From NCBI RefSeq assembly GCF_014287635.1, contig NZ_JACOPH010000023.1, forward strand, positions 1 through 23,032: DNA of 23,032 bases, in the 5' to 3' direction. Source of the stretch: Roseburia zhanii (GTDB lineage: Bacteria > Bacillota > Clostridia > Lachnospirales > Lachnospiraceae). Below are positions 1 through 7,556 of the stretch, piece by piece. The position numbers and the translations under genes were made by a program. Each line of letters begins with the position of its first letter. Position 1 is the stretch's first letter. The notes beneath the pieces are model-generated. The model was not told the DNA's origin, searched no databases, and saw only the letters and a list, made by a program, of their open reading frames with translations.

Positions 1-36
1 GTGGCAGTAACACAGGGCGATGAAGCATATCCGTGA
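1..36 (+). CDS. possible 3' end of an upstream element gene (partial)
   Basis: Frame 1 is open from the first base to a TGA at 34-36 and would encode the tail VAVTQGDEAYP. The other two plus frames stop at 8-10 and 19-21. Only 11 codons are visible, so no family can be assigned and this may be chance. If real, it is the last cargo gene of the integrative element upstream of xis. Confidence 0.2.
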   Translation: MAVTQGDEAYP

Positions 37-215
37 TAATGATACTTCCGGATTGTAAGGAAATTTGCAGTCCGGTCAATTTGAATGACGGTGCAAGACC
101 GATGTGGGCAGAGTAATGACCTGCCACCTGTATGGATTTTTTTGTTATCTGTTGATGAGAGATAGGAGCATTGGTTCCTGTTTGTCATGGGCAGATAAAG
201 TGCTGCCTATTTTGA
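37..215 (+). promoter_or_regulatory. structured leader upstream of xis
   Basis: Several stems can be drawn by eye. Bases 48-58 pair with 65-75 (11 bp, three G-T pairs, loop GGAAAT). CGGT at 89-92 pairs with ACCG at 98-101. GTGGGCAG at 104-111 pairs with CTGCCAC at 121-127 with one bulged G, and a run of seven T follows at 137-143. Bases 187-194 pair with 203-210 (8 bp), followed by TTTT. GTGGCAG at 1-7 could compete for 121-127. The layout suggests an attenuator or conserved RNA controlling xis-int. Tn916 is known to use attenuation, but no named RNA family was recognised, so function is inferred. Confidence 0.35.
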
Positions 216-219
216 AGAT

Positions 220-465
220 ATGGAGGTGTTCATAATAGATAACATAGAAGCAAAAATGAAGGGAAAGATGGTTCCGATTTGGGAAAAATATATGTTAACG
301 GTCGATGAGGCTGTTCAATATTTTGGAATTGGTGAAAAGAAGATAAGGATGCTGATTTCTGAAAATACTGATACTGATTATTGTTTTACGGTGCAGGTTG
401 GGAATAAATCGTTGATTAATCGGCATAAATTTGAAGAATTTCTTAATCAAACCACTTCCTTGTAG
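220..465 (+). CDS. xis: Tn916-family excisionase (Xis-like)
   Basis: This is a small DNA-bending recombination directionality factor that assists the neighbouring integrase in excising the element. The core PIWEKYMLTVDEAVQYFGIG closely matches the start of Tn916 Xis ([20 protein letters not shown], from memory), and the C-terminus keeps the winged-helix excisionase pattern ending in a basic RHKFEEFLNQ segment. The open frame from ATG 220 gives 81 residues. The ATG at 256 (MKGKMVPIWEK) gives 69 residues, nearer to the 67 or so of Tn916 Xis, and is my preferred start on homology. However, the only good ribosome binding site, GGAGG at 222-226, lies inside the longer frame and suits neither start. 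The gene sits about 107 bp upstream of int on the same strand, the standard order in this family. Confidence 0.82.
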   Translation: MEVFIIDNIEAKMKGKMVPIWEKYMLTVDEAVQYFGIGEKKIRMLISENTDTDYCFTVQVGNKSLINRHKFEEFLNQTTSL

Positions 466-485
466 AAATGAAAAATACGAAACTT

Positions 486-503
486 TATCACTTTAAAGTG
501 GTA
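486..503. repeat. palindrome at the int promoter
   Basis: CACTTTAAAGTG (489-500) is a perfect 12-bp palindrome, extended to 18 bp with one mismatched pair (TA at 486-487 and TA at 502-503). It overlaps the place where the -35 element of the int promoter would lie. It is a candidate operator for Xis or an element repressor; that role is inferred from position only. Confidence 0.5.
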
Positions 504-518
504 AATGCCGCCCTGGTA

Positions 519-527
519 TGATATAAT
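519..527 (+). promoter_or_regulatory. probable int promoter (extended -10)
   Basis: TGATATAAT is a perfect TATAAT hexamer at 522-527 with the TG extension at 519-520. No good -35 hexamer lies 16 to 18 bp upstream. Transcription would start near 534, about 40 bases before the TTG start of int. Confidence 0.5.
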
Positions 528-572
528 ATGGTTGTCGTGCTAGGGCTTCTTCGTAGAAAGGAGCAAAGACGT

Positions 573-1787
573 TTGAGTGAAAGAAATCGCAATCAGAAAA
601 GACGTGATAAAAAAGGACGTATTTTACGAAACGGAGAAAGCCAGCGAGCGGATGGAAGATATGCATTTGTTTATACAGACTGCTTTGGAAAACAGAAATT
701 TCTTTACAGTTGGAAGTTGGAGTCGACAGATCCTCTTCCGGTAGGAAGAAGACCTTGCCAGTCACTTAGAGAAAAGGAAAAAGTCATATTAAGGGATATA
801 AATGATGGCATTACTCCTTATGGTGATAATTTGACAGTTCTTGAGTTGGTAAAAAAGTATATCGGTCAAAAGACAGGTGTTCGTCATAATACAGAAGCGA
901 ATTATAACTTTGTTATCAACATTATTAAGAAAGAGAAATTTGGTGCCAAAAGGATTGATAAGGTAAAACTATCAGATGCAAAAGCATGGTTGATTAAGCT
1001 TCAGGCAGATGGTAGGGGATATAGCACCATTCATTCAGTACGGGGAGTGGTAAGACCTGCTTTTCAAATGGCTGTAGATGATGATTTGATTCGTAAAAAT
1101 CCGTTCGAGTTTCAACTATGTACAGTAGTTGTAAACGATAGTGTAACAAGAGAAGCCATAACCAGAAAACAAGAAAGAAAGTTCTTGGAATTTATTAAGA
1201 ATGATGAGCATTATAAACGATACTATGATGGTATGTTTATCCTCTTTAAAACCGGACTTCGTATTTCAGAGTTCTGCGGATTGACACTTTCCGATATTGA
1301 TTTTGAAGAAAAGCAAATCAGTGTAAATCATCAGCTTCAAAGAACCAGAGATATGAAGTATGTTATTGAAGATACCAAAACGTCAAGTGGAACCAGAATC
1401 ATTCCTATGACTGAGGAAGTGTATGAATGTTTTAAGCGTATTGTTGAAAATCGGAAAAAACCCAAGAAGGAACCTGTGATTGATGAATATAAGGGATTTT
1501 TGTTTTTGGATAAGAAAGATATGCCGGAAGTTGCCTTACATTGGGAAAAACATTTTGAGTGGGCATTGGCAAAACATAATCGAATCTATAAGGAACAATT
1601 ACCTAAGATCACACCTCATGTTTGCAGACATACCTATTGCAGCAACATGGCAAAAAGCGGAATGAATCCCAAGACACTTCAATATTTAATGGGGCATTCT
1701 GATATAGGAGTTACATTGAATACATATACGCATCTGGGAGCAGAGGATGCCAAGGAAGAACTTGGCAAATATGCTAAAATGGCTTAA
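573..1787 (+). CDS. int: Tn916-family tyrosine integrase
   Basis: This site-specific recombinase catalyses integration and, with Xis, excision of the element. From the TTG start the protein is 404 residues, about the length of Tn916 Int. The TTG at 573 is preferred over the ATG at 528 because AAAGGAG (557-563) lies 9 bases upstream and the resulting MSERNRNQ...DKKGRILRNGESQ resembles the known Tn916 Int N-terminus. Domains in order are the N-terminal arm-binding domain (about 1-75), the SAM-like core-binding domain (about 80-180), and the catalytic domain. Visible catalytic residues are R230 (TGLRISEF), K269 (DTKTSSG), H349 and R352 (HVCRHTY), H375 (MGHSD) and nucleophile Y385 (LNTYTHL). The full set is present, so the enzyme is probably active. 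No relaxase or transfer genes are seen because the rest of the element lies left of the window. Confidence 0.95.
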   Translation: MSERNRNQKRRDKKGRILRNGESQRADGRYAFVYTDCFGKQKFLYSWKLESTDPLPVGRRPCQSLREKEKVILRDINDGITPYGDNLTVLELVKKYIGQKTGVRHNTEANYNFVINIIKKEKFGAKRIDKVKLSDAKAWLIKLQADGRGYSTIHSVRGVVRPAFQMAVDDDLIRKNPFEFQLCTVVVNDSVTREAITRKQERKFLEFIKNDEHYKRYYDGMFILFKTGLRISEFCGLTLSDIDFEEKQISVNHQLQRTRDMKYVIEDTKTSSGTRIIPMTEEVYECFKRIVENRKKPKKEPVIDEYKGFLFLDKKDMPEVALHWEKHFEWALAKHNRIYKEQLPKITPHVCRHTYCSNMAKSGMNPKTLQYLMGHSDIGVTLNTYTHLGAEDAKEELGKYAKMA

Positions 1788-1833
1788 AATTTTAAAATAA
1801 TGATACAACTAAAAGAAAACCTAAGTGGAAAAA

Positions 1834-1884
1834 GTCTTTAGTAAAATGAGAAAATCGAGCTGTTTTACTAAGATTTTTACTAAA
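1834..1884. repeat. three TTTTACTAA repeats, candidate integrase arm sites
   Basis: TTTTACTAA occurs at 1863-1871 and 1875-1883 as direct repeats 12 bp apart, and inverted as TTAGTAAAA at 1838-1846. Tn916 Int is known to bind DR2-type arm repeats near the element ends with its N-terminal domain, and the binding site in its structure contains TTTACTA, which is similar. The inverted pair followed by TTTTT (1874-1878) could also act as a terminator for int. Confidence 0.55.
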
Positions 1885-1998
1885 TTTGGATGACAAAATA
1901 TACGAATTTATGCCACGATATGCGACGAAAACAAAGAAAATACTCTATCACAGCAAATCGTATAAAGTGGCGTAAAATCAAGGAAAATCAGTATTTTC
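1885..1998. mobile_element. interval holding the right end of the integrative element
   Basis: The element must end between the last arm-like repeat and the ribosome binding site of the phosphatase gene at 1999-2004. The stretch is A+T rich and has no open frame of note. The exact junction and any target duplication cannot be seen because the left end is outside the window. A small stem GAAAAT (1983-1988)/ATTTTC (1993-1998) and two copies of TCAAGGA (1978-1984, 1997-2003) lie at its right edge. Confidence 0.4.
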
Positions 1999-2014
1999 AA
2001 GGAGTTTTTAAGGC

Positions 2015-2464
2015 ATGATAAAAATATTATTTGTTTGCCATGGCAACATCTGCCGTAGCACCATGGCAGAAAGCGTGATGACACACCTCATCAACCAAAA
2101 CAATTTATCCAACCAGATCACTGTTTCTTCAGCCGCCACCAGCCGAGAGGAAATCGGCAACCCGCCGCACTATGGGACAGTGAAAAAGTTAAAACAGATG
2201 CACATCCCACTTGTTCCACATCGTGCAGTCCAGATGACGGAAGCAGATTATGATGCATATGATTATCTGATCGGTATGGACACAGCAAATATCCGTAACA
2301 TGACAAGGATAGCAGGAGGAGATGCAGAGCGTAAAATATACAAGCTGTTATCCTTTGCCGGTTCAGGCAGGGACATTGCAGATCCATGGTATACCGGCAA
2401 TTTTGATGAAACTTATGAGGATGTTTTAGAAGGCTGTACAGCTTTACTTCAGTATTTACAGTAA
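2015..2464 (+). CDS. low-molecular-weight protein tyrosine phosphatase
   Basis: This cytoplasmic cysteine-dependent phosphatase removes phosphate from tyrosine residues; in Gram-positives such enzymes often oppose bacterial tyrosine kinases, and arginine phosphatases belong to the same fold. The P-loop VCHGNICRS at the N-terminus carries C8 and R14 of the CX5R signature, and the general acid is D123 in ADPWYTG. At 149 residues it has the normal family length. AAGGAG (1999-2004) lies 10 bases before the ATG. The gene lies directly beyond the end of the integrative element, so its native upstream promoter may have been displaced. No kinase or exopolysaccharide gene is nearby, so its substrate is unknown. 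Confidence 0.93.
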   Translation: MIKILFVCHGNICRSTMAESVMTHLINQNNLSNQITVSSAATSREEIGNPPHYGTVKKLKQMHIPLVPHRAVQMTEADYDAYDYLIGMDTANIRNMTRIAGGDAERKIYKLLSFAGSGRDIADPWYTGNFDETYEDVLEGCTALLQYLQ

Positions 2465-2497
2465 TATGCAACTAACCAAAGTATATAAATGGTATGG

Positions 2498-2580
2498 GTG
2501 TCAAAAGGTGGTTTCTGTTTTTTTGATTGGCAGCTTTGTGCAATTTATGTGTCACTAAGTTGTGAGCCATTTTTTGACAC
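2498..2580. repeat. 83-bp inverted-repeat unit (MITE-like relic)
   Basis: GTGTCAAAA (2498-2506) and TTTTGACAC (2572-2580) are perfect 9-bp terminal inverted repeats. The match continues inward as xxTGG on both sides, giving about 12 of 14 bases. A further GTGTCA lies at 2549-2554. No open frame lies within and no obvious target duplication flanks it. It may be an insertion-sequence remnant or a long-loop RNA hairpin after the phosphatase gene. Confidence 0.4.
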
Positions 2581-2634
2581 TCGAATCATATAAATCAAGA
2601 AATAATATAGGTTATAAATTCTGTTATAAAACGG

Positions 2635-2662
2635 TTGACATATTTAACAAAACAATTAAGAT
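2635..2662 (+). promoter_or_regulatory. SigA-type promoter of the FN3-like secreted protein
   Basis: TTGACA at 2635-2640 and TAAGAT at 2657-2662 are separated by 16 bp. The start would lie near 2670, giving a leader of about 40 bases that carries AAAAGGAG (2696-2703), 7 bases before the ATG at 2711. Confidence 0.75.
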
Positions 2663-2710
2663 AGGAAGTGAGGGCAGCCTCAAATAATAAACCTTAAAAG
2701 GAGAAAAAAC

Positions 2711-5599
2711 ATGAAGAAGAGAGTTGTGAAAATGATCCTCTGCCTGTCATTATCAGCAGCAATGCTGTTTGGTGAAGCAGGAGCAGTTTTAGCAGATACT
2801 ACAGAAGCTGCATTAGCATCAGAGGACGCAGTACTTGAAAGTGATGATTCACTTGCAGACAGAACAGTCACAGAAGGTGACCTGACAGCAGAAGCGGAAA
2901 AGAGTGATGTCGATGCATTAGGAGCCAAAGTTGTAACAAGTGCAGTATTAGCAGATGTTACCGGAGTGGCTTATGATCCGGCAACAAAGGTTTTATCATG
3001 GAATAAAGTTCCAAATGCAAGTATGTACCGCATAGAGGCATATGATGCAGCCGGAAAGGCTGTAGATTCTGCATCAACCAGTGCAGTATATTATGATTTG
3101 GATAATTTAGATGAATCTTTTACTGCTGATGCCGTATATACAATTAAGATCACAGCATGCAATTCTTCAGAGATCTGTCAGGTGGCAGCAAATGTTGCCG
3201 GTACATACCACAGAGAGTGGATTGAGGCACAGAATAAATATGTATGGGGAATTTATTCCTATGACAGCACATCGGGCAAATATACACTGCTTTATGCAGA
3301 AGATGTGGCATATGATATCCAAAGGGAAAAGACGGTAAATGGCACAACAACTTATGATCTGTATAAATATCCGGCTTCAATCAATCCGGCAGTATATACA
3401 GGGGTAATAAGGACTTCTACAAGCAAGGCAGTTACTGCTTTAACAGCAATTACTGTTAAGGAAACAGATGATGATGGAGTAACCTTCTCCTTTGCACCAT
3501 CTGCATTGCAGAATGGAGAATATATTAAGTACACCTGCGCAAATAATGCAGAATATGACAGTGCAGCATCCGAGAGTGCATATGCGTATTCAGGAACAAT
3601 CGATGCACAGGATGGATCTGTAGATGATCTTTATATCAGTTACAGCGATTTTCAGCCGGATGATACGATTTATTTAAAAGCATATGTATATAATCCGAAT
3701 TTTGATTATACAGCAGCCGGGCTTACAGCAGAAAGCAGAAAGAGTGCAGAAGTAACTACTACTTACAAGGTGCCTGCAAGTGAACTTGGAGATCTGACTT
3801 TTGTAGTGACCAAAGACAGTATCCGCTTGAAACCATATGCAAATGGAACAGTAACAGGCTATCAGTACCAGCGTAAAGATGGAAAGAAATGGATTACTCT
3901 TGCACAGCAGGGAAGTGATTATTTAGATAAAGGATTGAAAGCCGATACAGAATATACCTATCGTGTCAGAGGATATGCTTATAACCAGGCAACAAAGAAG
4001 ACCGTTTATACTGCATGGGAACAGCGTAGTGCTGTTACATGGGGAACGACTCTGAATTTAAATGTCAGTGCAGCAAGTAAAACATCAGCAAAATTGACAT
4101 GGTCAAAAGTTAAAGGTGCATCCGGTTATGAGATTTATCGTAAGACTACCGATAGTTCTGCTTATAATTTAAAAAACGGTGTAGGTACAGAGAATTTTAG
4201 CAGCATGAAGTTGGTAAAGACGATCAAGAAAGCAAAAACTGTCAAATATACCGACAAAAAGCTGACAAAAGGTGCTTATTATACCTATTGTGTACGTGCA
4301 TACCGTACGATCGGCAAAGATAAATATTATCTTGATGAATATTCTTCTGTATATTTATCAGCTAAAAACATGGTAGGAAATACACGTTATTATACATCTG
4401 GTGGAAACTATGTTGTAAAGTGGAATAAGATGACAGGAATTTCCGGTTATAAGATCGAAAAGGTAAATAATACAACTGGAAAATATGAAGCATATAAGAC
4501 ATTAGGTAAAAAAGCAACATCCTTTACCTTCCCAAAAGTTGCAGCAGGTGGGGCAAGTGTTACCTACCGTATCCGTCCGTATAAGGGCAGCAAGTTCTAT
4601 AACGGAATAGACAATATCACAGTTGCTCCAAAGGTTGCAACTGTCAAAGGTGTCAAAGCGGTTCAGACTGCAGAGGGTATCAAGATCAGCTGGAGTCCGG
4701 TAGCCGGAGCAGATTTCTATCGCGTATACCGTTCTACAAAGGATGCAACACTTTATAATAATACTACAAAAGGCTATGCAACTGAGGGTGGTTCAACAAC
4801 ATTGGTATACGAAACCAATTATCAGGATACCAGTGCCGGCATCAGCCTTGTACCGACAAAGGTAAGTGATACAGGAGCAAAAAGAACTTATACCTATAGT
4901 TCAGATATTTCAAATGCTTTAAGCGGAAATACATTTTATGATAGTGTGACAGCTTATAAGACATCTGATATCACAGGTACCAGTGTAGTAGATAGAACAG
5001 TTTCCCTGACACGTCTGGCTTTAAAAACAGAAGATACTGCTTACAATAAAAATACAGACCCAGAGTTTGTTTCCGATAGCGATTATTCTGAAGGTGGTTA
5101 TTATACCGGCAGTTATGGACGTTACCAGAAGAATGCAGATGGTTCTTTAAAAACAAAGAAAGTCATTATGAATCAGGGACCAAAACTCGGTACAGAATAC
5201 TATTATTATGTAGTAGCATATACAAAAGCAGCGAATGGTGCAGGAAAGAATTATACAGACAGCAGCAGTATTGGCAGCAGTAAATCTGCAAAAGTTGTAT
5301 ATACCAATGTATCTGTAAAAGCAACAAAGATTTCTTCTGTTAAGAGTTCTAAGAAGGGTACAGTTACGATTAAAATCAAGAAAGCATCAAAAGTAAAAGG
5401 TTATGCAATCTACCGTTCTACGAAGAAAAGTGGTACTTATATTCAGATTGGAACTACAACATCTACTTCTTATACAGACAACAATGTAACAGGTGGAAAG
5501 ACTTATTACTATAAAGCAGCACCGATCAAGCAGTCAGAAAACGGCATGTATGTATATGCGAAGCTTTCTGCCGCTAAGAAAGTAAAAGTGAAAAAATAA
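2711..5599 (+). CDS. large secreted protein with fibronectin-III-like repeats
   Basis: This predicted extracellular protein of 962 residues has no catalytic domain I recognise. A signal peptide (KKR, hydrophobic core, cleavage near VLA-D) is followed by an acidic Ala/Asp/Glu-rich segment to about residue 70. At least five modules share the FN3-like pattern of a W in strand B and a GYxIYR/YRV strand: around residues 85-180, 355-443, 455-550 (KLTWSKVKGASGYEIYRK), 560-645, 650-780 (KISWSPVAGADFYRVYRS) and 880-962. It is Tyr/Thr/Lys rich and ends KKVKVKK. There is no LPXTG motif, SLH repeat or C-terminal membrane helix, so it is either released or held by charge or protein contacts. It has its own promoter and a strong terminator, so it is monocistronic. 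An adhesin or matrix-like role is inference. Confidence 0.85.
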   Translation: MKKRVVKMILCLSLSAAMLFGEAGAVLADTTEAALASEDAVLESDDSLADRTVTEGDLTAEAEKSDVDALGAKVVTSAVLADVTGVAYDPATKVLSWNKVPNASMYRIEAYDAAGKAVDSASTSAVYYDLDNLDESFTADAVYTIKITACNSSEICQVAANVAGTYHREWIEAQNKYVWGIYSYDSTSGKYTLLYAEDVAYDIQREKTVNGTTTYDLYKYPASINPAVYTGVIRTSTSKAVTALTAITVKETDDDGVTFSFAPSALQNGEYIKYTCANNAEYDSAASESAYAYSGTIDAQDGSVDDLYISYSDFQPDDTIYLKAYVYNPNFDYTAAGLTAESRKSAEVTTTYKVPASELGDLTFVVTKDSIRLKPYANGTVTGYQYQRKDGKKWITLAQQGSDYLDKGLKADTEYTYRVRGYAYNQATKKTVYTAWEQRSAVTWGTTLNLNVSAASKTSAKLTWSKVKGASGYEIYRKTTDSSAYNLKNGVGTENFSSMKLVKTIKKAKTVKYTDKKLTKGAYYTYCVRAYRTIGKDKYYLDEYSSVYLSAKNMVGNTRYYTSGGNYVVKWNKMTGISGYKIEKVNNTTGKYEAYKTLGKKATSFTFPKVAAGGASVTYRIRPYKGSKFYNGIDNITVAPKVATVKGVKAVQTAEGIKISWSPVAGADFYRVYRSTKDATLYNNTTKGYATEGGSTTLVYETNYQDTSAGISLVPTKVSDTGAKRTYTYSSDISNALSGNTFYDSVTAYKTSDITGTSVVDRTVSLTRLALKTEDTAYNKNTDPEFVSDSDYSEGGYYTGSYGRYQKNADGSLKTKKVIMNQGPKLGTEYYYYVVAYTKAANGAGKNYTDSSSIGSSKSAKVVYTNVSVKATKISSVKSSKKGTVTIKIKKASKVKGYAIYRSTKKSGTYIQIGTTTSTSYTDNNVTGGKTYYYKAAPIKQSENGMYVYAKLSAAKKVKVKK

Positions 5600-5623
5600 A
5601 ACAGATTTGCTCATAATAAAACT

Positions 5624-5654
5624 TGCCATACCAGATCTGGTATGGCAGTTTTTT
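5624..5654 (+). terminator. Rho-independent terminator after the FN3-like gene
   Basis: Bases 5624-5647 form a perfect 24-bp palindrome (arms TGCCATACC and GGTATGGCA around AGATCT), followed by G and six T at 5649-5654. It lies 25 bases beyond the stop codon. Confidence 0.9.
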
Positions 5655-5741
5655 ATATTATAGAGGAAAACTTTCCTGAATTTATTGTCGCAGATCAAGA
5701 GATTATGATAAAATAAGATTAGTCAGCAAAGGAGTGATAAG

Positions 5742-7451
5742 ATGAAAAAAACGAGGATCAGTATCCGTGCAAAAGTTTCATGCGGCATGGTAGCCTGTAC
5801 GCTTTTCGTAGGTGGCTTGATCGGCGGCATTGGGATTATGCAGACGAAAAACAGTCTGTTAGCACAGAGTAAACAGCATACGATGGATGCGGCACAGATG
5901 GCAGCAGCCAATATAGATGGCGATATCTTAGATGCTATACATCAGGGCGATGAAGGAACAGACAGTTATGAACAGGTACTTACGACTTTGCAGAGTTTTT
6001 TGCAGGGAAATGAAGTGGAATATATATATACCATGCGGAAAGAAAACGGAAAAGTTTCTTTTATTGTAGATGCAGATACCGCTAAGGGGGCGTCGGTCGG
6101 TGAATCCTATGAAAGTTATGCGGAAATGGATCAGGCATTTGAAGGAGAAACAGTGATCGACAAGGATATCACATCGGATGAATGGGGAAGATTCTACAGT
6201 GGATTTTCACCCGTATATGATCATTCTGGAAAGCAGGTAGGAATTGTCGGCGTGGACTGTTCTGTAGCAGCTATTGACCAGCAGATTGCATCTTATATAC
6301 GGAATTTTCTGTTAGCAGAAGGAATTGGTGTGATTATAAGTATCATACTGGCATATCTGATCAGTAGTCTGTTGACAAAAAATGTCCGAATTATCGATGC
6401 AAAGTTAAAAGAACTTGCGGACAGTGAAGGAGATCTGACAAGGCAGATTGACGTAAGATCCACAGATGAAGTAGGTTCTATTGCAGGAAATATGAATATA
6501 TTTCTTAAGAATCTGCGGGATATTATGACGAAGATCCGTCATAGTGAGAATGTCCTGCTCGAGATGACCACACAGATCAATGGAAATATGTCTTCATCAG
6601 CAGAAAAAATAAATGCGATCACAACAACGATCAATACGATGGTAGAGCAGATCGGGCAGATGAGTTCCATGGTTGAAGTTATTGCACAGGATGCAGAGGA
6701 AAGCAGTTCCCTGACAGACAGTATCATGGAAGAAACCGTTCAGAAGGCAGACTATGTAGGAGAAGTGAGCAAAAAATCCTCACAGTTAGAAAAAGATGCC
6801 GTAGATGCAAAGAAGAATATACAGTCTGTGATGGAAAGGATCGGCAGCAATTTAGAGGAAAAGATCAAAGAAGCAAAAAAGGTAGAGCAGATCCAGAAAT
6901 TAACCGGAGATATTGTAGAAATTTCTTCCCAGACAAATCTGCTTGCATTAAATGCCAGTATAGAAGCAGCCAGAGCAGGAGAACTTGGAAAAGGCTTTGC
7001 GGTTGTTGCAACAGAAATTGGCAAGTTAGCAGATGAATCGACAAAGACAGCAGGAGAAATCAGTGAGATCAATACATTTGTCATTCAGTTAGTAGAAGAA
7101 CTTTCATCTTCAGCATTTGAACTGCTTCATGTTGTAAATTCACAGGTTATGCAGGATTATGATATTTTAGTCCATACCGGACAGGAGTATCATAACGATA
7201 CTGTAATGTTCCGCAATCAGATGATGAGTCTGGTTGATTTTATGAAGAAATTACAGCAGAGTATGGGACAGATCATGGATAATGCGGCAGAAATTTCAAG
7301 CGGTTTTGAAGAAGAAATGGAAAATGCAAAGAGAAATTTTGCTGGCATTGAAGAAGTCAATAAGAAGATCCAGACGATCAATGATTCAGTGCAGCAGAAT
7401 GAATCGATCGTCAGAGATTTTGATCATGTGATCGGACAATTCAAATTATAA
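5742..7451 (+). CDS. methyl-accepting chemotaxis protein
   Basis: This transmembrane chemoreceptor senses an extracellular ligand and would signal through CheW/CheA. TM1 lies at about residues 11-33, followed by an extracellular Cache-like sensor (about 35-185, with the [24 protein letters not shown] strand pattern). TM2 is at about 189-211, a HAMP region follows at about 212-265, and the rest is a coiled-coil signalling domain. The conserved hairpin tip is [18 protein letters not shown] (about 397-414), followed by [18 protein letters not shown]. No C-terminal CheR/CheB tether pentapeptide is present. AAAGGAG sits about 8 bases before the ATG. No che or flagellar gene lies within the window, so this is an orphan receptor. 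The product is clear, the ligand unknown. Confidence 0.95.
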   Translation: MKKTRISIRAKVSCGMVACTLFVGGLIGGIGIMQTKNSLLAQSKQHTMDAAQMAAANIDGDILDAIHQGDEGTDSYEQVLTTLQSFLQGNEVEYIYTMRKENGKVSFIVDADTAKGASVGESYESYAEMDQAFEGETVIDKDITSDEWGRFYSGFSPVYDHSGKQVGIVGVDCSVAAIDQQIASYIRNFLLAEGIGVIISIILAYLISSLLTKNVRIIDAKLKELADSEGDLTRQIDVRSTDEVGSIAGNMNIFLKNLRDIMTKIRHSENVLLEMTTQINGNMSSSAEKINAITTTINTMVEQIGQMSSMVEVIAQDAEESSSLTDSIMEETVQKADYVGEVSKKSSQLEKDAVDAKKNIQSVMERIGSNLEEKIKEAKKVEQIQKLTGDIVEISSQTNLLALNASIEAARAGELGKGFAVVATEIGKLADESTKTAGEISEINTFVIQLVEELSSSAFELLHVVNSQVMQDYDILVHTGQEYHNDTVMFRNQMMSLVDFMKKLQQSMGQIMDNAAEISSGFEEEMENAKRNFAGIEEVNKKIQTINDSVQQNESIVRDFDHVIGQFKL

Positions 7452-7556
7452 GATCAGAATATGAAATGTTCAGGGATTGCGGAAATTGCATAGCAATGAA
7501 ACGATTCAGGTACATCATAGTATAAAATTAAAAAAAGAAGAAAGAGGGAGTAGCAG

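Noticed and set aside
171..215. Fifteen-codon TTG-started leader peptide before xis
   Set aside because: AGGAG (164-168) is only two bases from the TTG, too close for initiation, and the peptide shows no attenuation logic.
493..765. Minus-strand 90-codon open frame opposite the start of int
   Set aside because: It overlaps the well-supported integrase, shows no family features and has no promoter or ribosome site.
4430..5599. Repeated Tyr/Lys-rich segments as possible DNA-level tandem repeats
   Set aside because: The similarity is at protein-fold level; no long near-identical DNA repeats are visible.
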